DNA of 64,000 nucleotides from Streptococcus porci DSM 23759 (GTDB taxonomy: Bacteria; Bacillota; Bacilli; Lactobacillales; Streptococcaceae): assembly GCF_000423765.1 (NCBI RefSeq), contig NZ_AUIP01000006.1, forward strand, positions 62,001 to 126,000, read 5' to 3'. Shown here piece after piece: positions 46,505-55,920 of the stretch. The notes beneath the pieces are model-generated. The model was not told where the DNA came from. It was given only the letters and a program-made list of their open reading frames with translations, and made no database searches. Every line of letters starts with the position of its first letter. Position 1 is the stretch's first letter. The translations under genes were made by a program, and so were the position numbers.

Positions 46505-48010
46505 ATGGCAAATACAAATACGAGTGCTAATATTGGCTTCGAAAAGGAGCTCTGGGATGCGGCAGATTCTTTACGTGGTCATATTTCAGCAGCTGATTAT
46601 CGAAAAGTGATAATTGGTTTGATTTTCTTAAAGTACGTTTCCGATTCGTTTACAATTAAATATAATTATCTTCTCAAAGAAGATGAAGGATTTGAAGAAG
46701 ACCGCGATGAATACGTTTCTGAAAACATCTTCTTTATCCCACCAAAATCAAGATGGGCTTACATTGCGGAAAAAGCACACACCCCTGAAATTGGTCTTGC
46801 GATTGATGATGCCATGCGTGAGATTGAGCGTGAAAACAAATCGCTGAGTGGTGTTCTACCTAAAGTCTATGCCTCGCCTGATTTGGATCAGCGTGTACTG
46901 GGTGAAGTTGTTGATATTTTTACAAATATCAACATGTATGATCATGGTAATGAAAAAGACTTGCTCGGTCGAACGTATGAATACTGTTTGGAACAGTTCG
47001 CTGCCTATGAAGGTAAGAATGGTGGGGAATTTTACACACCAACAAGCATTGTTAAAACAATTGTTGAGATTTTAAAACCTTTTAACGGTCGTGTATATGA
47101 CCCAGCCTGTGGTTCTGGTGGTATGTTTGTCCAATCAGAGACATTTGTTGAAAATCATAGCGGCAATATTAACAACCTCTCCATTTATGGTCAAGAAGCC
47201 AATGCTGATACGTGGAAAATGGCAAAAATCAACATGGCTATTCGCGGTATTGAACCCAATTTTGGACCTCATCAAGCAGATACCTTTACCAACGATTTAC
47301 ACCCGACACTCAAGGCGGACTATATCATGGCAAATCCTCCGTTTAATTTGAAGAAGTGGGGAGCAGATAAGCTAGCAGATGACGTTCGTTGGAAATACGG
47401 CACACCTCCTGATAGTAATGCCAACTATGCGTGGATACAACACATGATCCACCACTTGGCTCCTAATGGGAAAATTGGTCTTGTTTTGGCAAATGGGTCG
47501 CTGTCATCAACACAGAGTGGCGAGGGAGACATCCGAAAAGCAATTATCGAGGATGATTTAGTTGAGGGTATTGTAGCACTCCCTGCCCAACTCTTTTACA
47601 GCGTGACGATTCCAGCTTGCCTCTGGTTTATTTCTAAAAATAAAAAACAAAAAGGCAAAACAGTCTTTATCGATGCTAGAAATCTAGGTCACATGGTTGA
47701 TCGTAAACATAGGGATTTTACGGCCGATGACATCCAAAAGATTGCTAAGACATTTGAGTATTTTCAAGAAGGGACATTGAAAAATGAAAAAGGCTTTTGT
47801 GCTGTCGTTGAGACCAAGGCCATTGCTGATCAAGACTATATCTTAACACCAGGACGTTATGTTGGAATTGAAGACAAGGAGGAAGATAGCGAACCCTTTG
47901 AAGAGAAAATGGAACGCTTAACCACAGAACTGTCTGAACTGTTTAAACAGTCTCATGTCCTAGAAGAAGAAATCAAACAACGATTGGAGGAGATTGGGTT
48001 TGAGATATAA
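46505..48010 (+). CDS. hsdM: Type I restriction-modification methyltransferase subunit HsdM
   Basis: A 501-residue N6-adenine methyltransferase. The N-terminal HsdM_N helical domain (about residues 8-140) precedes the SAM-binding motif DPACGSGGMF (about 199) and the catalytic MANPPFNLK (about 277). The C-terminus is a coiled coil. GGGAG precedes the ATG. It overlaps hsdS by 17 bases. No hsdR gene is present in the window. Confidence 0.95.
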   Translation: MANTNTSANIGFEKELWDAADSLRGHISAADYRKVIIGLIFLKYVSDSFTIKYNYLLKEDEGFEEDRDEYVSENIFFIPPKSRWAYIAEKAHTPEIGLAIDDAMREIERENKSLSGVLPKVYASPDLDQRVLGEVVDIFTNINMYDHGNEKDLLGRTYEYCLEQFAAYEGKNGGEFYTPTSIVKTIVEILKPFNGRVYDPACGSGGMFVQSETFVENHSGNINNLSIYGQEANADTWKMAKINMAIRGIEPNFGPHQADTFTNDLHPTLKADYIMANPPFNLKKWGADKLADDVRWKYGTPPDSNANYAWIQHMIHHLAPNGKIGLVLANGSLSSTQSGEGDIRKAIIEDDLVEGIVALPAQLFYSVTIPACLWFISKNKKQKGKTVFIDARNLGHMVDRKHRDFTADDIQKIAKTFEYFQEGTLKNEKGFCAVVETKAIADQDYILTPGRYVGIEDKEEDSEPFEEKMERLTTELSELFKQSHVLEEEIKQRLEEIGFEI

Positions 48011-48596
48011 GACAGCTCCTTTTGGAGAAATACCTAGCCATTGGCAGATAAAGAGCATAGAAGAAATTGCTGAAGTAGTGACAGACTATGTTGCTAATGG
48101 AAGTTTTGCATCTTTAAAAAATAATGTCCAATATCTTTCAGAGCCTGATTATGCTGTTCTAATTCGGCTAGTAGATTTTAATAAAAGTTTTTCGGGTGAC
48201 TTTGTTTATATAAATAAATCATCGTATGATTTTTTAAAGAAAAGTCAGTTATTTGGTGGTGAAATTATTATTTCTAATGTTGGTGCAAATGTGGGAACTG
48301 TATTTAAGACTCCTAATTTGAATATGAAAATGGCTTTGGCTCCCAATTCTGTAATGCTAAGAACAAAGTATTGTGATGATTTTTATTTTCATTGGCTAAA
48401 GAGTAGGTATGGGCAACATATGATTTCTGCCATTATATCTGGGAGTGCCCAACCCAAATTTAATAAGACTGAGTTTCGTAAAATGCTAGTTCCAGTTCCA
48501 CCGATAGAAGAACAACGGGAAATAGCGAATATTTTGAACTCATATGACAAAAAAATTCAACTTAATAAACAGATAAATCATCATTTAGTAGCTTGA
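47994..48596 (+). CDS. hsdS: HsdS specificity subunit, truncated after the first recognition domain
   Basis: A 200-residue product starting with TTG at 47994 behind GGAGG. It contains one target-recognition domain (YKTAPFGEIPSHW to about residue 150) and the first conserved helical region (PPIEEQREIANILNSYDKKI, then NKQINHHL). The frame then enters inverted DNA and stops after two more codons. The missing second domain lies on the opposite strand at 49233-48581. A half-sized HsdS can in principle dimerise to read a palindromic site. Confidence 0.9.
   Translation: MGLRYKTAPFGEIPSHWQIKSIEEIAEVVTDYVANGSFASLKNNVQYLSEPDYAVLIRLVDFNKSFSGDFVYINKSSYDFLKKSQLFGGEIIISNVGANVGTVFKTPNLNMKMALAPNSVMLRTKYCDDFYFHWLKSRYGQHMISAIISGSAQPKFNKTEFRKMLVPVPPIEEQREIANILNSYDKKIQLNKQINHHLVA
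48574..48588 (+). repeat. Inverted repeat, left copy, within hsdS
   Basis: TAAATCATCATTTAG is repeated exactly in inverted orientation at 49219-49233. Both copies encode NHHL of the HsdS helical region. Recombination between them would invert 48589-49218 and rebuild a full-length hsdS. Confidence 0.85.
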
Positions 48597-50761
48597 TTAA
48601 CAGAAAGTTCGCCTGATAAGAGCTTGGGAAGAAGTTCATTCCTTATTTGAGTAATTTTGTGAATTTGATGTAAATTATCTTCTAACTGTGTTAATAATGG
48701 GGAGAGTGTTCTTCCCAACTGATAAAGCAGATTTTTATTATATGGGATCTCAAATTCATAAGCTACACTTGGTTTCGTTCGTTGTCTACTATTAGTCGTC
48801 CCAGTAGCATGAGCTACAAAGTAGTCCTGAAAAATTTGACTATTGATTATGGCGAATAAAATAGCCTGCTCAATTTTATCTTTTCCTGCTAAAGAAACAA
48901 ATTCTGTCGAACAAACACTAATTAAGTCTTGGTTTGTAAATGGCACCCATACCCTCTTTGTTGATGGATTTAGCTTTGAAAATAAAACCGAATACTCTTT
49001 AATAATATTTTTATTGCTTTTAATATTATTCGTTTCATCAACTAATGGGTATTGACTGGCATCAAATGCGGGTAAGCTAAAGTGGTTTACCTTTTCTTCA
49101 CTTGCTTTAGCTGGATTAAAGGTAGCTGTTTTGGTATCAAACAACTCACCAAGTTTCTTTACTTCTAATTGCTTACTACTTTCAATATACCTTAAAAAGA
49201 TTGCATCTATCATCTCTTCTAAATGATGATTTAAAAAAAAACACTTAACCTGTCCAGCATTGCCATAGACGTGAATGTGGTAGAGGCCTGTCTCGTACTT
49301 GTGGTCTTTGATGTTGACCGTCAAGCTGTATGTGCCGTCGGCTTGTTTGGTTGCCACATACCACTTGATGTCGTCTTGACCATTCTTGTCCGTCCAAGTC
49401 GGAATACGAACCTGATCTATGTAGCTCGGCACATTTGTGACGCTGACGGTGAATTGACCGTCTGTGACTTTGGAGACCGTCGTCTGCACAGCCATTTTAG
49501 GTTGGCTATGCGTCCTGCCAGCCAGGAAAGTTTTCTTGCCAGCAACTTCCCCGTAAAGGTGGAGCTGATAGTTCTCTGTCTCAAATTTGTGATGATCTAA
49601 GGATACGGTCACCTTATAGCTACCGTTGCTTTGTTTTTGAGCTTGGTACCACTTGAGGTCATCCTGACCGTTTTTTGACGTCCAAGTTGGCAGGAGCACC
49701 TTGCTGTATTTGGCTGGGACATTGGTAATAGTCACTTCAAAGCTACGATCATTGAGGACCTTGACAGACAAGGCTGGCGCTTTGGGAACAGGCTGATTAT
49801 AGCTAGCCTGACCAACATAGGTTTTCTTGCCATTTGGTTTTCCTTCGTAGTAATGGATGTGGTAGAGGCCTGTTGAAGACTTGTGATTATCTATATCTAC
49901 AGAGACCTTGTAAGTGCCATTGCTCTGCTTTTGTCCCTCGTACCACTTGAGGTCATCTTGACCATTGGTGGCTGACCAGATGGGAATGTAGAGTTTGTGG
50001 AAATAGGCCGGAACATTTGACACGGTCACTTCAAAGCTGGTTTGACTGGTGGCTGTGATTGTGGTTTTTAGGGCAGGTTGCGCTAGGGTGATGGTTTCTG
50101 ATTTGGCGAAAGTCATCTTGCCTGTCGCCTTATCGCGAAGGTAGGCATGGAGGTGATAGAGTCCATACTCCCAGTGATTGTTGTAGGGAACGGTAGCCTG
50201 ACCGTTTTGAAGGGTGTACCATTTGAGGTCATCTTGGCCACCAATCTGCGACCAGACAGCAACACGGACTTCACTGGTTTTGGGAACCTCTCCTGTGTAG
50301 GTCACTGTCATATCTTGCGCTTTTGGAGTGGCTGAGAGAGGGGAGGTCTCGACCACTTTTGGAGCCTTTAAAGCCTTTGGAGCTACTCTTTCGGTGCTAG
50401 CTTCGCTAGTTTTGGGAGTTTCTGACTCCTTAGCTTCTGAAGTGACAGTAGTTTGAGCTTCCGTTGAAACTTCTGCTTTTGTTTCTACCTCTGTGCTTTC
50501 GGTTGAAGTTGAGGTTGGGGCTGACTGAGCTGCTTCAGGGCTAACTGTGATAGCTTCGGTACTTACCTGACTGGTTTCTGGAGTAGCTGAAGGGCTTTCT
50601 GTGCTGGTGCTTTCTGATGAAACAGGGCTAGCAAGGCTTGTTTCTTGCTTGACTGTCGTCGTTTCATCGGCTTGAATCAAACTAGCTGGCGCTAAAAAAG
50701 CCGCTGTTGCAATGCTAGCAACAACCCAGCGTTTCTTGACTTTGTACATTTTCTTTTTCAT
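48581..50761 (-). CDS. Chimeric frame: truncated GBS-Bsp-repeat surface protein fused to the second half of HsdS
   Basis: A 726-residue frame. Residues 1-31 are a KxYKxGKxW-like signal (MYKVKKRWVVAS). A Ser/Thr/Glu-rich region runs to about 130. Four repeats of about 90 residues follow, each with a GQDDLKWY-type core (GBS-Bsp-like repeats). At about residue 509 the sequence changes at LNHHLEEMIDAIF to an HsdS second recognition domain and terminal helix (IRNELLPKLLSGELSVNQ). The surface protein thus lacks its natural C-terminus and any wall-anchor motif. A working product is unlikely. Confidence 0.85.
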   Translation of the reverse strand: MKKKMYKVKKRWVVASIATAAFLAPASLIQADETTTVKQETSLASPVSSESTSTESPSATPETSQVSTEAITVSPEAAQSAPTSTSTESTEVETKAEVSTEAQTTVTSEAKESETPKTSEASTERVAPKALKAPKVVETSPLSATPKAQDMTVTYTGEVPKTSEVRVAVWSQIGGQDDLKWYTLQNGQATVPYNNHWEYGLYHLHAYLRDKATGKMTFAKSETITLAQPALKTTITATSQTSFEVTVSNVPAYFHKLYIPIWSATNGQDDLKWYEGQKQSNGTYKVSVDIDNHKSSTGLYHIHYYEGKPNGKKTYVGQASYNQPVPKAPALSVKVLNDRSFEVTITNVPAKYSKVLLPTWTSKNGQDDLKWYQAQKQSNGSYKVTVSLDHHKFETENYQLHLYGEVAGKKTFLAGRTHSQPKMAVQTTVSKVTDGQFTVSVTNVPSYIDQVRIPTWTDKNGQDDIKWYVATKQADGTYSLTVNIKDHKYETGLYHIHVYGNAGQVKCFFLNHHLEEMIDAIFLRYIESSKQLEVKKLGELFDTKTATFNPAKASEEKVNHFSLPAFDASQYPLVDETNNIKSNKNIIKEYSVLFSKLNPSTKRVWVPFTNQDLISVCSTEFVSLAGKDKIEQAILFAIINSQIFQDYFVAHATGTTNSRQRTKPSVAYEFEIPYNKNLLYQLGRTLSPLLTQLEDNLHQIHKITQIRNELLPKLLSGELSVNQATK
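49219..49233 (-). repeat. Inverted repeat, right copy
   Basis: Exact inverted copy of 48574-48588, at the junction between the surface-protein part and the HsdS part of the minus-strand chimeric frame. A run of A residues follows it (49234-49241). Confidence 0.85.
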
Positions 50762-50910
50762 TGATATTCCTCCTCAGTGCTTTCATTATCCACCTTTTAT
50801 CGCTTTCTGTCAACATTATCAACATTACTGCTTCACTTATATCATTCGTAAAGAATAATTATTTTGATTTTTTAATTGCAAAATAGCAGAGCTAGGCTGG
50901 CATTGTAAGT

Positions 50911-50940
50911 AAAAAAAGCCAGCTTTTGCCAGCTGACTTT
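50911..50940 (-). terminator. Terminator of the mraY operon
   Basis: A 10-bp stem with one mismatch (50915-50924 with 50931-50940) is followed on the minus strand by a run of T residues. It ends the rsmH-ftsL-pbpX-mraY transcript. Confidence 0.75.
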
Positions 50941-50944
50941 GACT

Positions 50945-51961
50945 TTATAGATATAAAATAGCTAGTGTGACCAGGCTAGCAAGTGCGCCAACGGCCCATA
51001 AGAAGGCATCAACCTTCCACTCGCTCCACTGCTCAGCTTTTCCAGAAAGTCCACCAAGTTCCAAATGATGATGGAATGGTGTCATGCGGAAAATCCGACG
51101 ACCTTCACCATATTTTTTCTTGGTGTACTTGAAGTAAGATACCTGCAGCATAACCGAACTGGTCTCAAAAACGTAAACAATTCCGATAACTAGCAGAGTC
51201 CACTCCTGATGCAGAGCGATAGACAGAGCTGCCAACATTGCTCCCAGAGCTAAGGATCCGACATCACCCATGAAAACTTTGGCTGGTTTTTTATTGAATG
51301 TGAAAAAGCCGAGAAGAGCACCAATCATAGTGATAATAACCAGAAAAATATCTAATTGACCTTGCATATGTGCAATCACTGCATAGGCTAAGAGACTAAT
51401 CACAACAGAAATTGAAGCTAGACCATCGATTCCATCTGTCAAATTGACCGCATTTGAGAAACCAACAATCCAAAACAGAACAAAGGCTAGGTAAAAAACT
51501 CCAAGGTGAAGCTGGTAACCAAAGACATTTAGACTATCATGGCCACTAGCTTGAACGTGCACGAAGTAGAACAAGAGACCACCGATAATCTGCGCAGCCA
51601 TTTTCTGCTTGGAAGTCAGACCTTCGTTAATTTGTTTGAAGATTTTTAAGAAATCATCTAAGAAACCGATGGTTCCATAGATGGCTAAAACAGCTAAAAT
51701 CCCAGTAACAGCAGTCCAGGGTGTTGCTGTGTCAGCAGTCAGGTTTGAAATGACAAAGAAAATGGCAATGACTAGTACAGCCACCACAAGAAAAACGGTT
51801 CCTCCCATGGTTGGGGTTCCTGCTTTCTCTAGATGTTGTTTGACATCCTCGTGCATTTGTTGACCACCGATTTTTTTGATTTGGAAAAATCGGATAAAAT
51901 GTGGCATGGCAAGAACCGTCAACCCGAAGGCAACGAATCCTGCTACGATGCTTAATAACAT
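50945..51961 (-). CDS. mraY: Phospho-N-acetylmuramoyl-pentapeptide transferase MraY
   Basis: A 338-residue integral membrane enzyme that makes lipid I in peptidoglycan synthesis. About ten membrane segments are visible. The catalytic aspartates lie in [19 protein letters not shown] and [11 protein letters not shown], and the HHHLELGG loop is present. It is one base after pbpX, last of the operon. Confidence 0.96.
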   Translation of the reverse strand: MLLSIVAGFVAFGLTVLAMPHFIRFFQIKKIGGQQMHEDVKQHLEKAGTPTMGGTVFLVVAVLVIAIFFVISNLTADTATPWTAVTGILAVLAIYGTIGFLDDFLKIFKQINEGLTSKQKMAAQIIGGLLFYFVHVQASGHDSLNVFGYQLHLGVFYLAFVLFWIVGFSNAVNLTDGIDGLASISVVISLLAYAVIAHMQGQLDIFLVIITMIGALLGFFTFNKKPAKVFMGDVGSLALGAMLAALSIALHQEWTLLVIGIVYVFETSSVMLQVSYFKYTKKKYGEGRRIFRMTPFHHHLELGGLSGKAEQWSEWKVDAFLWAVGALASLVTLAILYL

Positions 51962-51962
51962 A

Positions 51963-54218
51963 TTAGTCTCCTAACGTAATCGTAAGTTTATTAATCTTAG
52001 AAATATCTTCACCCGCTTTGACGCTCTGTTTGACGACAGTGCTTCCTGAGCCTTTATAAGTTACAGTTATGCCCTGCCATTCAGCAAAAATATCCATATT
52101 TTCCTTGGTCCATCCATACAAGTCTGGTACGGTTTTGACTGAGTCGGTCAGGAGCAGAAGTTGAGCATTTTCAGTTAATTTAGTGCCTTTTTCTGCAGAC
52201 ATCTTAGTAATCGTCTCCCCATTTCCGACAATTATAGGCTGAACGATGTTCCGGCGTAGAATGTCGGCTGAATCTCCCGAGGGCTCTCCGACAAAATTAG
52301 GAAGCTTGTAAGTTGTCACTTTGTCACTAACGGGTGTGATGGGCTTCGTTAAATCTTCTTGCATCAGCATGGCTTCTTCGAGAACTGGCGTGAAAACGTC
52401 TCTCCAAAATCCCATACCTCCCCAGGTCTCAGGCTGTTGCACTGTCACATACATCATGAATTGGGGATCGTCTGACGGTACCATAGCAATAACTGAGTTA
52501 ATCAGATCAGTTTCTCCCGTTAAATAGCCACCATGCTTTTCATCAGCAATCTGAGCGGTTCCTGATTTGGCCGCTACGGTCTCATTGTTTACTGTGATGG
52601 CAGGACCTCCCAAAAGAGAAGAATACAAGGTTCCCCAAACGGGGTCCGTCCCGACAGTCACCATGTAGTTAAGGGTATCTTTGGCCGCCTTTTCAGAAAT
52701 AGGATTTCCGACTACCTCAGTAGAAACAGTACGACTTGACTCACTATTAGGGTCGTAGATCTGACTGATGACATGAGGTTCCAGCATGATACCATTATTA
52801 GAAATAGATGTAAAGGCTCGGAGCATTTGTATCTGAGTCACGTTGAGCCCTTGACCAAATGCTGACATGGCTACGGTCACCTCATTATCTTCAGGTAGGC
52901 TTCCGACTTCCTCACCAGCCATACCAAAGCGAGTTCTAGTCCCAAAACGAAATTTTGATAAGTAGTCAGTCCAAGTTTTTTGACCCATTTTTTGTTGTAG
53001 GTAAACTATCCCAACATTACTAGAATGAGCAAAACCTTGAGCTATCGTCAAATAATTCCCTTCAGAAAGCCCCATATTGACATCCCAGTCCTTGATAACC
53101 GCATCTGCAATTTCATACTTATCGCTGAAGTAGGTCTGGTTGGGGTCAAAACTGCCGTTATCAATAGCAGAGGCCAGAGTGAAAACTTTCATAGTTGATC
53201 CTGGCTCAAAGCTCGCTTGATGGAGAAGGCTATTCCATGTTCTTAGATTTTTTTCATCTAATCCTTCCAGTGTATTGGCATTAAAGGTTGGGCGTTGGCT
53301 GGTTGCTAGAATCTCTCCTGTCTTAGCATTGACGAGGGTCGCGCTAATGTATTTTGCGCTAGCTTTTTCTGCCAAAATATCCATCTGAGTCTCTAAAGTT
53401 ACCTGCAAGGGTTGGGAGAGGGTCGTGTAGACATCTTTTCCATTGATTGCTGCCTTGACTGGTGTTGATGACCCCAGAAGAACATTACCATTTTTATCTT
53501 TTTGATAACTGATAATGCCATCCGTTCCAGATAATGCTTCGTTTAGGGCTGATTCCATGCCTGTAACACCGGCAAAAGACTTACTTCCAGTCTTTTCGTC
53601 CTCAACCAACTGAGCAAGCCCGATAAAGTGAGAAGCAAAGGTTCCGTTTGGATACATGCGTCCTGGATTGGTATAAAAATCCACACCCTTAATTCCTGCT
53701 TTTTTAACTTCTTCAGCTACGGCTGACATGGTGCTATAGCTCAAATTATTTCCCTGTACACCAAAAGCTGTTTGCGAAAGATTATCTTGCTCTAGTTGTC
53801 CAATGACATAATCCTTGTCCATTCCCAAGTGTTTGTTAAAAATATCAGCTACTTCTTTAAACTGAGATTTTTTAACATAGAGTTTATTGCCATAAACATC
53901 CACATAAGAAGTATCCATGACAGCATAAACTGAATAGGTAGTTGAGTCCTCTGCAATAACATTCCCGTGCCGGTCATAGATCGTGCCCCGTTTGGCTTGC
54001 TGGGTAACCTGTAATTGGTAAACTTGCGCCGCACCTTCTGATAAATCTGTACCAAATTTACTATCGGTGCCGATAATGATAGCAAAGTTAATCAAAAAGA
54101 CAAAAAAGACGAAAACGCTCAAAATCATCAGATTTTGACCCACTCGTTTTCGATTGGTAGCTGGATTTTTTCGGTCTCCGACAACGTAATTCAAAAAGAG
54201 TTGTATCAATTTTTTCAT
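51963..54218 (-). CDS. pbpX: Penicillin-binding protein 2X
   Basis: A 751-residue class B PBP, the septal transpeptidase and a main beta-lactam target in streptococci. It has one N-terminal membrane segment (about residues 30-52), a dimerisation domain, and a transpeptidase domain with the SxxK serine in GSTMK (about 341), SSN (about 397) and KSGT (about 553). Two C-terminal PASTA domains follow. The motifs are the unmodified forms. It lies 3 bases after ftsL. Confidence 0.96.
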   Translation of the reverse strand: MKKLIQLFLNYVVGDRKNPATNRKRVGQNLMILSVFVFFVFLINFAIIIGTDSKFGTDLSEGAAQVYQLQVTQQAKRGTIYDRHGNVIAEDSTTYSVYAVMDTSYVDVYGNKLYVKKSQFKEVADIFNKHLGMDKDYVIGQLEQDNLSQTAFGVQGNNLSYSTMSAVAEEVKKAGIKGVDFYTNPGRMYPNGTFASHFIGLAQLVEDEKTGSKSFAGVTGMESALNEALSGTDGIISYQKDKNGNVLLGSSTPVKAAINGKDVYTTLSQPLQVTLETQMDILAEKASAKYISATLVNAKTGEILATSQRPTFNANTLEGLDEKNLRTWNSLLHQASFEPGSTMKVFTLASAIDNGSFDPNQTYFSDKYEIADAVIKDWDVNMGLSEGNYLTIAQGFAHSSNVGIVYLQQKMGQKTWTDYLSKFRFGTRTRFGMAGEEVGSLPEDNEVTVAMSAFGQGLNVTQIQMLRAFTSISNNGIMLEPHVISQIYDPNSESSRTVSTEVVGNPISEKAAKDTLNYMVTVGTDPVWGTLYSSLLGGPAITVNNETVAAKSGTAQIADEKHGGYLTGETDLINSVIAMVPSDDPQFMMYVTVQQPETWGGMGFWRDVFTPVLEEAMLMQEDLTKPITPVSDKVTTYKLPNFVGEPSGDSADILRRNIVQPIIVGNGETITKMSAEKGTKLTENAQLLLLTDSVKTVPDLYGWTKENMDIFAEWQGITVTYKGSGSTVVKQSVKAGEDISKINKLTITLGD

Positions 54219-54221
54219 AAG

Positions 54222-54545
54222 CTAGTCAACCTTTTGAATATTCTCTGACCTTGGAACAAGCCCTGCTTCTTCAGCTGCCTTGATAATTCGTTCGCGTTGC
54301 AACAGTTCATTGACTTCTTGTTTGGCGTTGTTGTACTCTGTTTGCTTAAGATTAAGCTCTCCATTGAGCTCTGAAATAGTTTGCTGGAGTTGAAGATTAC
54401 GGCTCTGAAGGTAGATGAGGCTAATCGCCATCACAATGGCTGTCAAAATGACCGTGCCATAGAAGGCCTTTTCAAGTCTGGTGAATTGACGTATTCGTCT
54501 CTGGAGAATCTGACTCAGCGCTTCTTGTCTCTTATCTTCTGGCAT
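54222..54545 (-). CDS. ftsL: Cell division protein FtsL
   Basis: A 107-residue bitopic protein with a basic cytoplasmic start, one membrane segment (about residues 29-48) and an extracellular coiled coil (NLQLQQTISELNGELNLKQ). FtsL sits in the divisome with DivIC/FtsB. It is encoded between rsmH and pbpX, 11 bases after rsmH, the standard dcw arrangement. Confidence 0.92.
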   Translation of the reverse strand: MPEDKRQEALSQILQRRIRQFTRLEKAFYGTVILTAIVMAISLIYLQSRNLQLQQTISELNGELNLKQTEYNNAKQEVNELLQRERIIKAAEEAGLVPRSENIQKVD

Positions 54546-54556
54546 AAGTTTTGTCC

Positions 54557-55507
54557 TTATTCATGTATTTTTTTAGCCACACGTAGTTTGGCCGAGTGAG
54601 CCCGATTATTGGCAATCAGTTCCTCTTGGCTAGGTAAAATAGGCTTACGCGACACCAATTCAAACTTTGGCTTCAGGTCATCTGGAATAAAAGGCAAGCC
54701 TTTTGGCACATCTACGGTGGAAGCCTCTTTGAATAATTGCTTGGTCAAGCGATCTTCCAAAGAATGAAAGGTGATAACCGAGATTCGCCCATCAACCGCA
54801 AGCAAGTCCATGGCTTGCTGAATGGATTCGTCCGCTGCGCCTAGCTCGTCATTTACCTCAATACGAATGGCTTGAAAAATCTGTTTGGCTGGATGGCCTT
54901 TTTTCTTTAGTTCCTTGGCAGGCTTAGCTGACTTAATCAACTCAGCCAACTCGGTGGTGGTTTCAATCGGTTTTACAGCACGAGCTTGCTCAATCTTTCG
55001 AGCAATTTGTTTAGAAAATTTATCCTCACCATACTTGAAGAAAATACGCACCAAGTCGTTGTATGAGTAACTATTGACCACATCATAAGCGGTCAAGCTC
55101 GCCTCCCGATTCATACGCATATCAAGCGGAGCATCCTTCTTATAGGAAAAACCACGCTCACGCTCATCAAGTTGAGGACTGGAAACACCTAAATCATAAA
55201 GAATTCCATCAATGGTTGTGACACCATGCTGATTAAGGTTGCTTTTCAGACATCGAAAATTATCCTTAATAAAAGTAACCATACCTCGGTCAATGTAGTT
55301 TTTGAGCTTAACCTGGGCATTATCAATAGCTTTCTGATCCTGGTCGAAACAGTAAAGGTGCCCCTTATCGCTGAGTTTTGAAAGTAGATAAGACGAGTGC
55401 CCCGCTCCTCCAAGAGTTGCATCAACATAGATACCATCTGGCTTGATATCAAGCATATCTACCGTCTCATGCAAAAGCACTGTCACATGATAAAAGTCAT
55501 TAGTCAT
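54557..55507 (-). CDS. rsmH: 16S rRNA (cytosine-1402 N4)-methyltransferase RsmH
   Basis: A 316-residue SAM-dependent enzyme that modifies C1402 of 16S rRNA. The start is the ATG at 55507 ([16 protein letters not shown]), as in other streptococci; the 44 extra codons upstream are non-coding. The SAM motif is [14 protein letters not shown] (about residue 30). No good ribosome-binding site fits: the -10 box ends 8 bases before the ATG, so the transcript is nearly leaderless. First gene of the operon. Confidence 0.95.
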   Translation of the reverse strand: MTNDFYHVTVLLHETVDMLDIKPDGIYVDATLGGAGHSSYLLSKLSDKGHLYCFDQDQKAIDNAQVKLKNYIDRGMVTFIKDNFRCLKSNLNQHGVTTIDGILYDLGVSSPQLDERERGFSYKKDAPLDMRMNREASLTAYDVVNSYSYNDLVRIFFKYGEDKFSKQIARKIEQARAVKPIETTTELAELIKSAKPAKELKKKGHPAKQIFQAIRIEVNDELGAADESIQQAMDLLAVDGRISVITFHSLEDRLTKQLFKEASTVDVPKGLPFIPDDLKPKFELVSRKPILPSQEELIANNRAHSAKLRVAKKIHE

Positions 55508-55514
55508 AGCCTTT

Positions 55515-55545
55515 ATTATAGCATAAAGGAGAAGTTTCTGTCTAA
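55515..55545 (-). promoter_or_regulatory. Promoter of the rsmH-ftsL-pbpX-mraY operon
   Basis: On the minus strand TAGACA, an 18-base spacer and TATAAT (55520-55515) with an upstream TG. Transcription would begin at about 55508, at or next to the rsmH ATG (55507). Confidence 0.65.
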
Positions 55546-55912
55546 AATTTGGGTGACGCAATATGATGTGCATTTCAGAAAGTATGTCACTATTACCCAG
55601 TTCCTGCTTATACAATATTTCTTGAATTGGAGTAGTCACTTAGAATAAGCCTGTGATACCTATAATTACATTAGGTTATAAGAAAATCTATTGACGTTTT
55701 TATTTGTCCAATGACAGGTATCAAAATTTGATTTTCCCAGAAAAACATCACCAGCTAAATAAATACGGCTTAACTCTAGACATCCGTAACACATTTATAA
55801 TGAAACTGGAAGTCAACAGAGATTAAAGAGCCAGTCTCCTTTAGATTACAAAAAAACGGTCTCATAAATGTGGTTTTCTCCTATCCCACTATTGGGGTAC
55901 AGCGCCAGTGAT
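55546..55912. other. Intergenic region without a clear gene
   Basis: About 370 bases between the rsmH promoter and the IS982-family element. No frame of useful length or hairpin terminator is convincing. Some sequence (about 55740-55910) has the mixed look of a decayed insertion-sequence end but could not be assigned. Confidence 0.4.
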
Positions 55913-55920
55913 ATTATGTT

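Noticed and set aside
46159..50761. Search for a third copy of the rpsI att sequence
   Set aside because: No stretch resembling the AAACCAGGTCTTAAGAAAGC core was seen, so the right end of element B cannot be placed.
55740..55912. Possible remnant of another insertion sequence upstream of the IS982-family element
   Set aside because: No translated frame or terminal repeat could be tied to a family with confidence.
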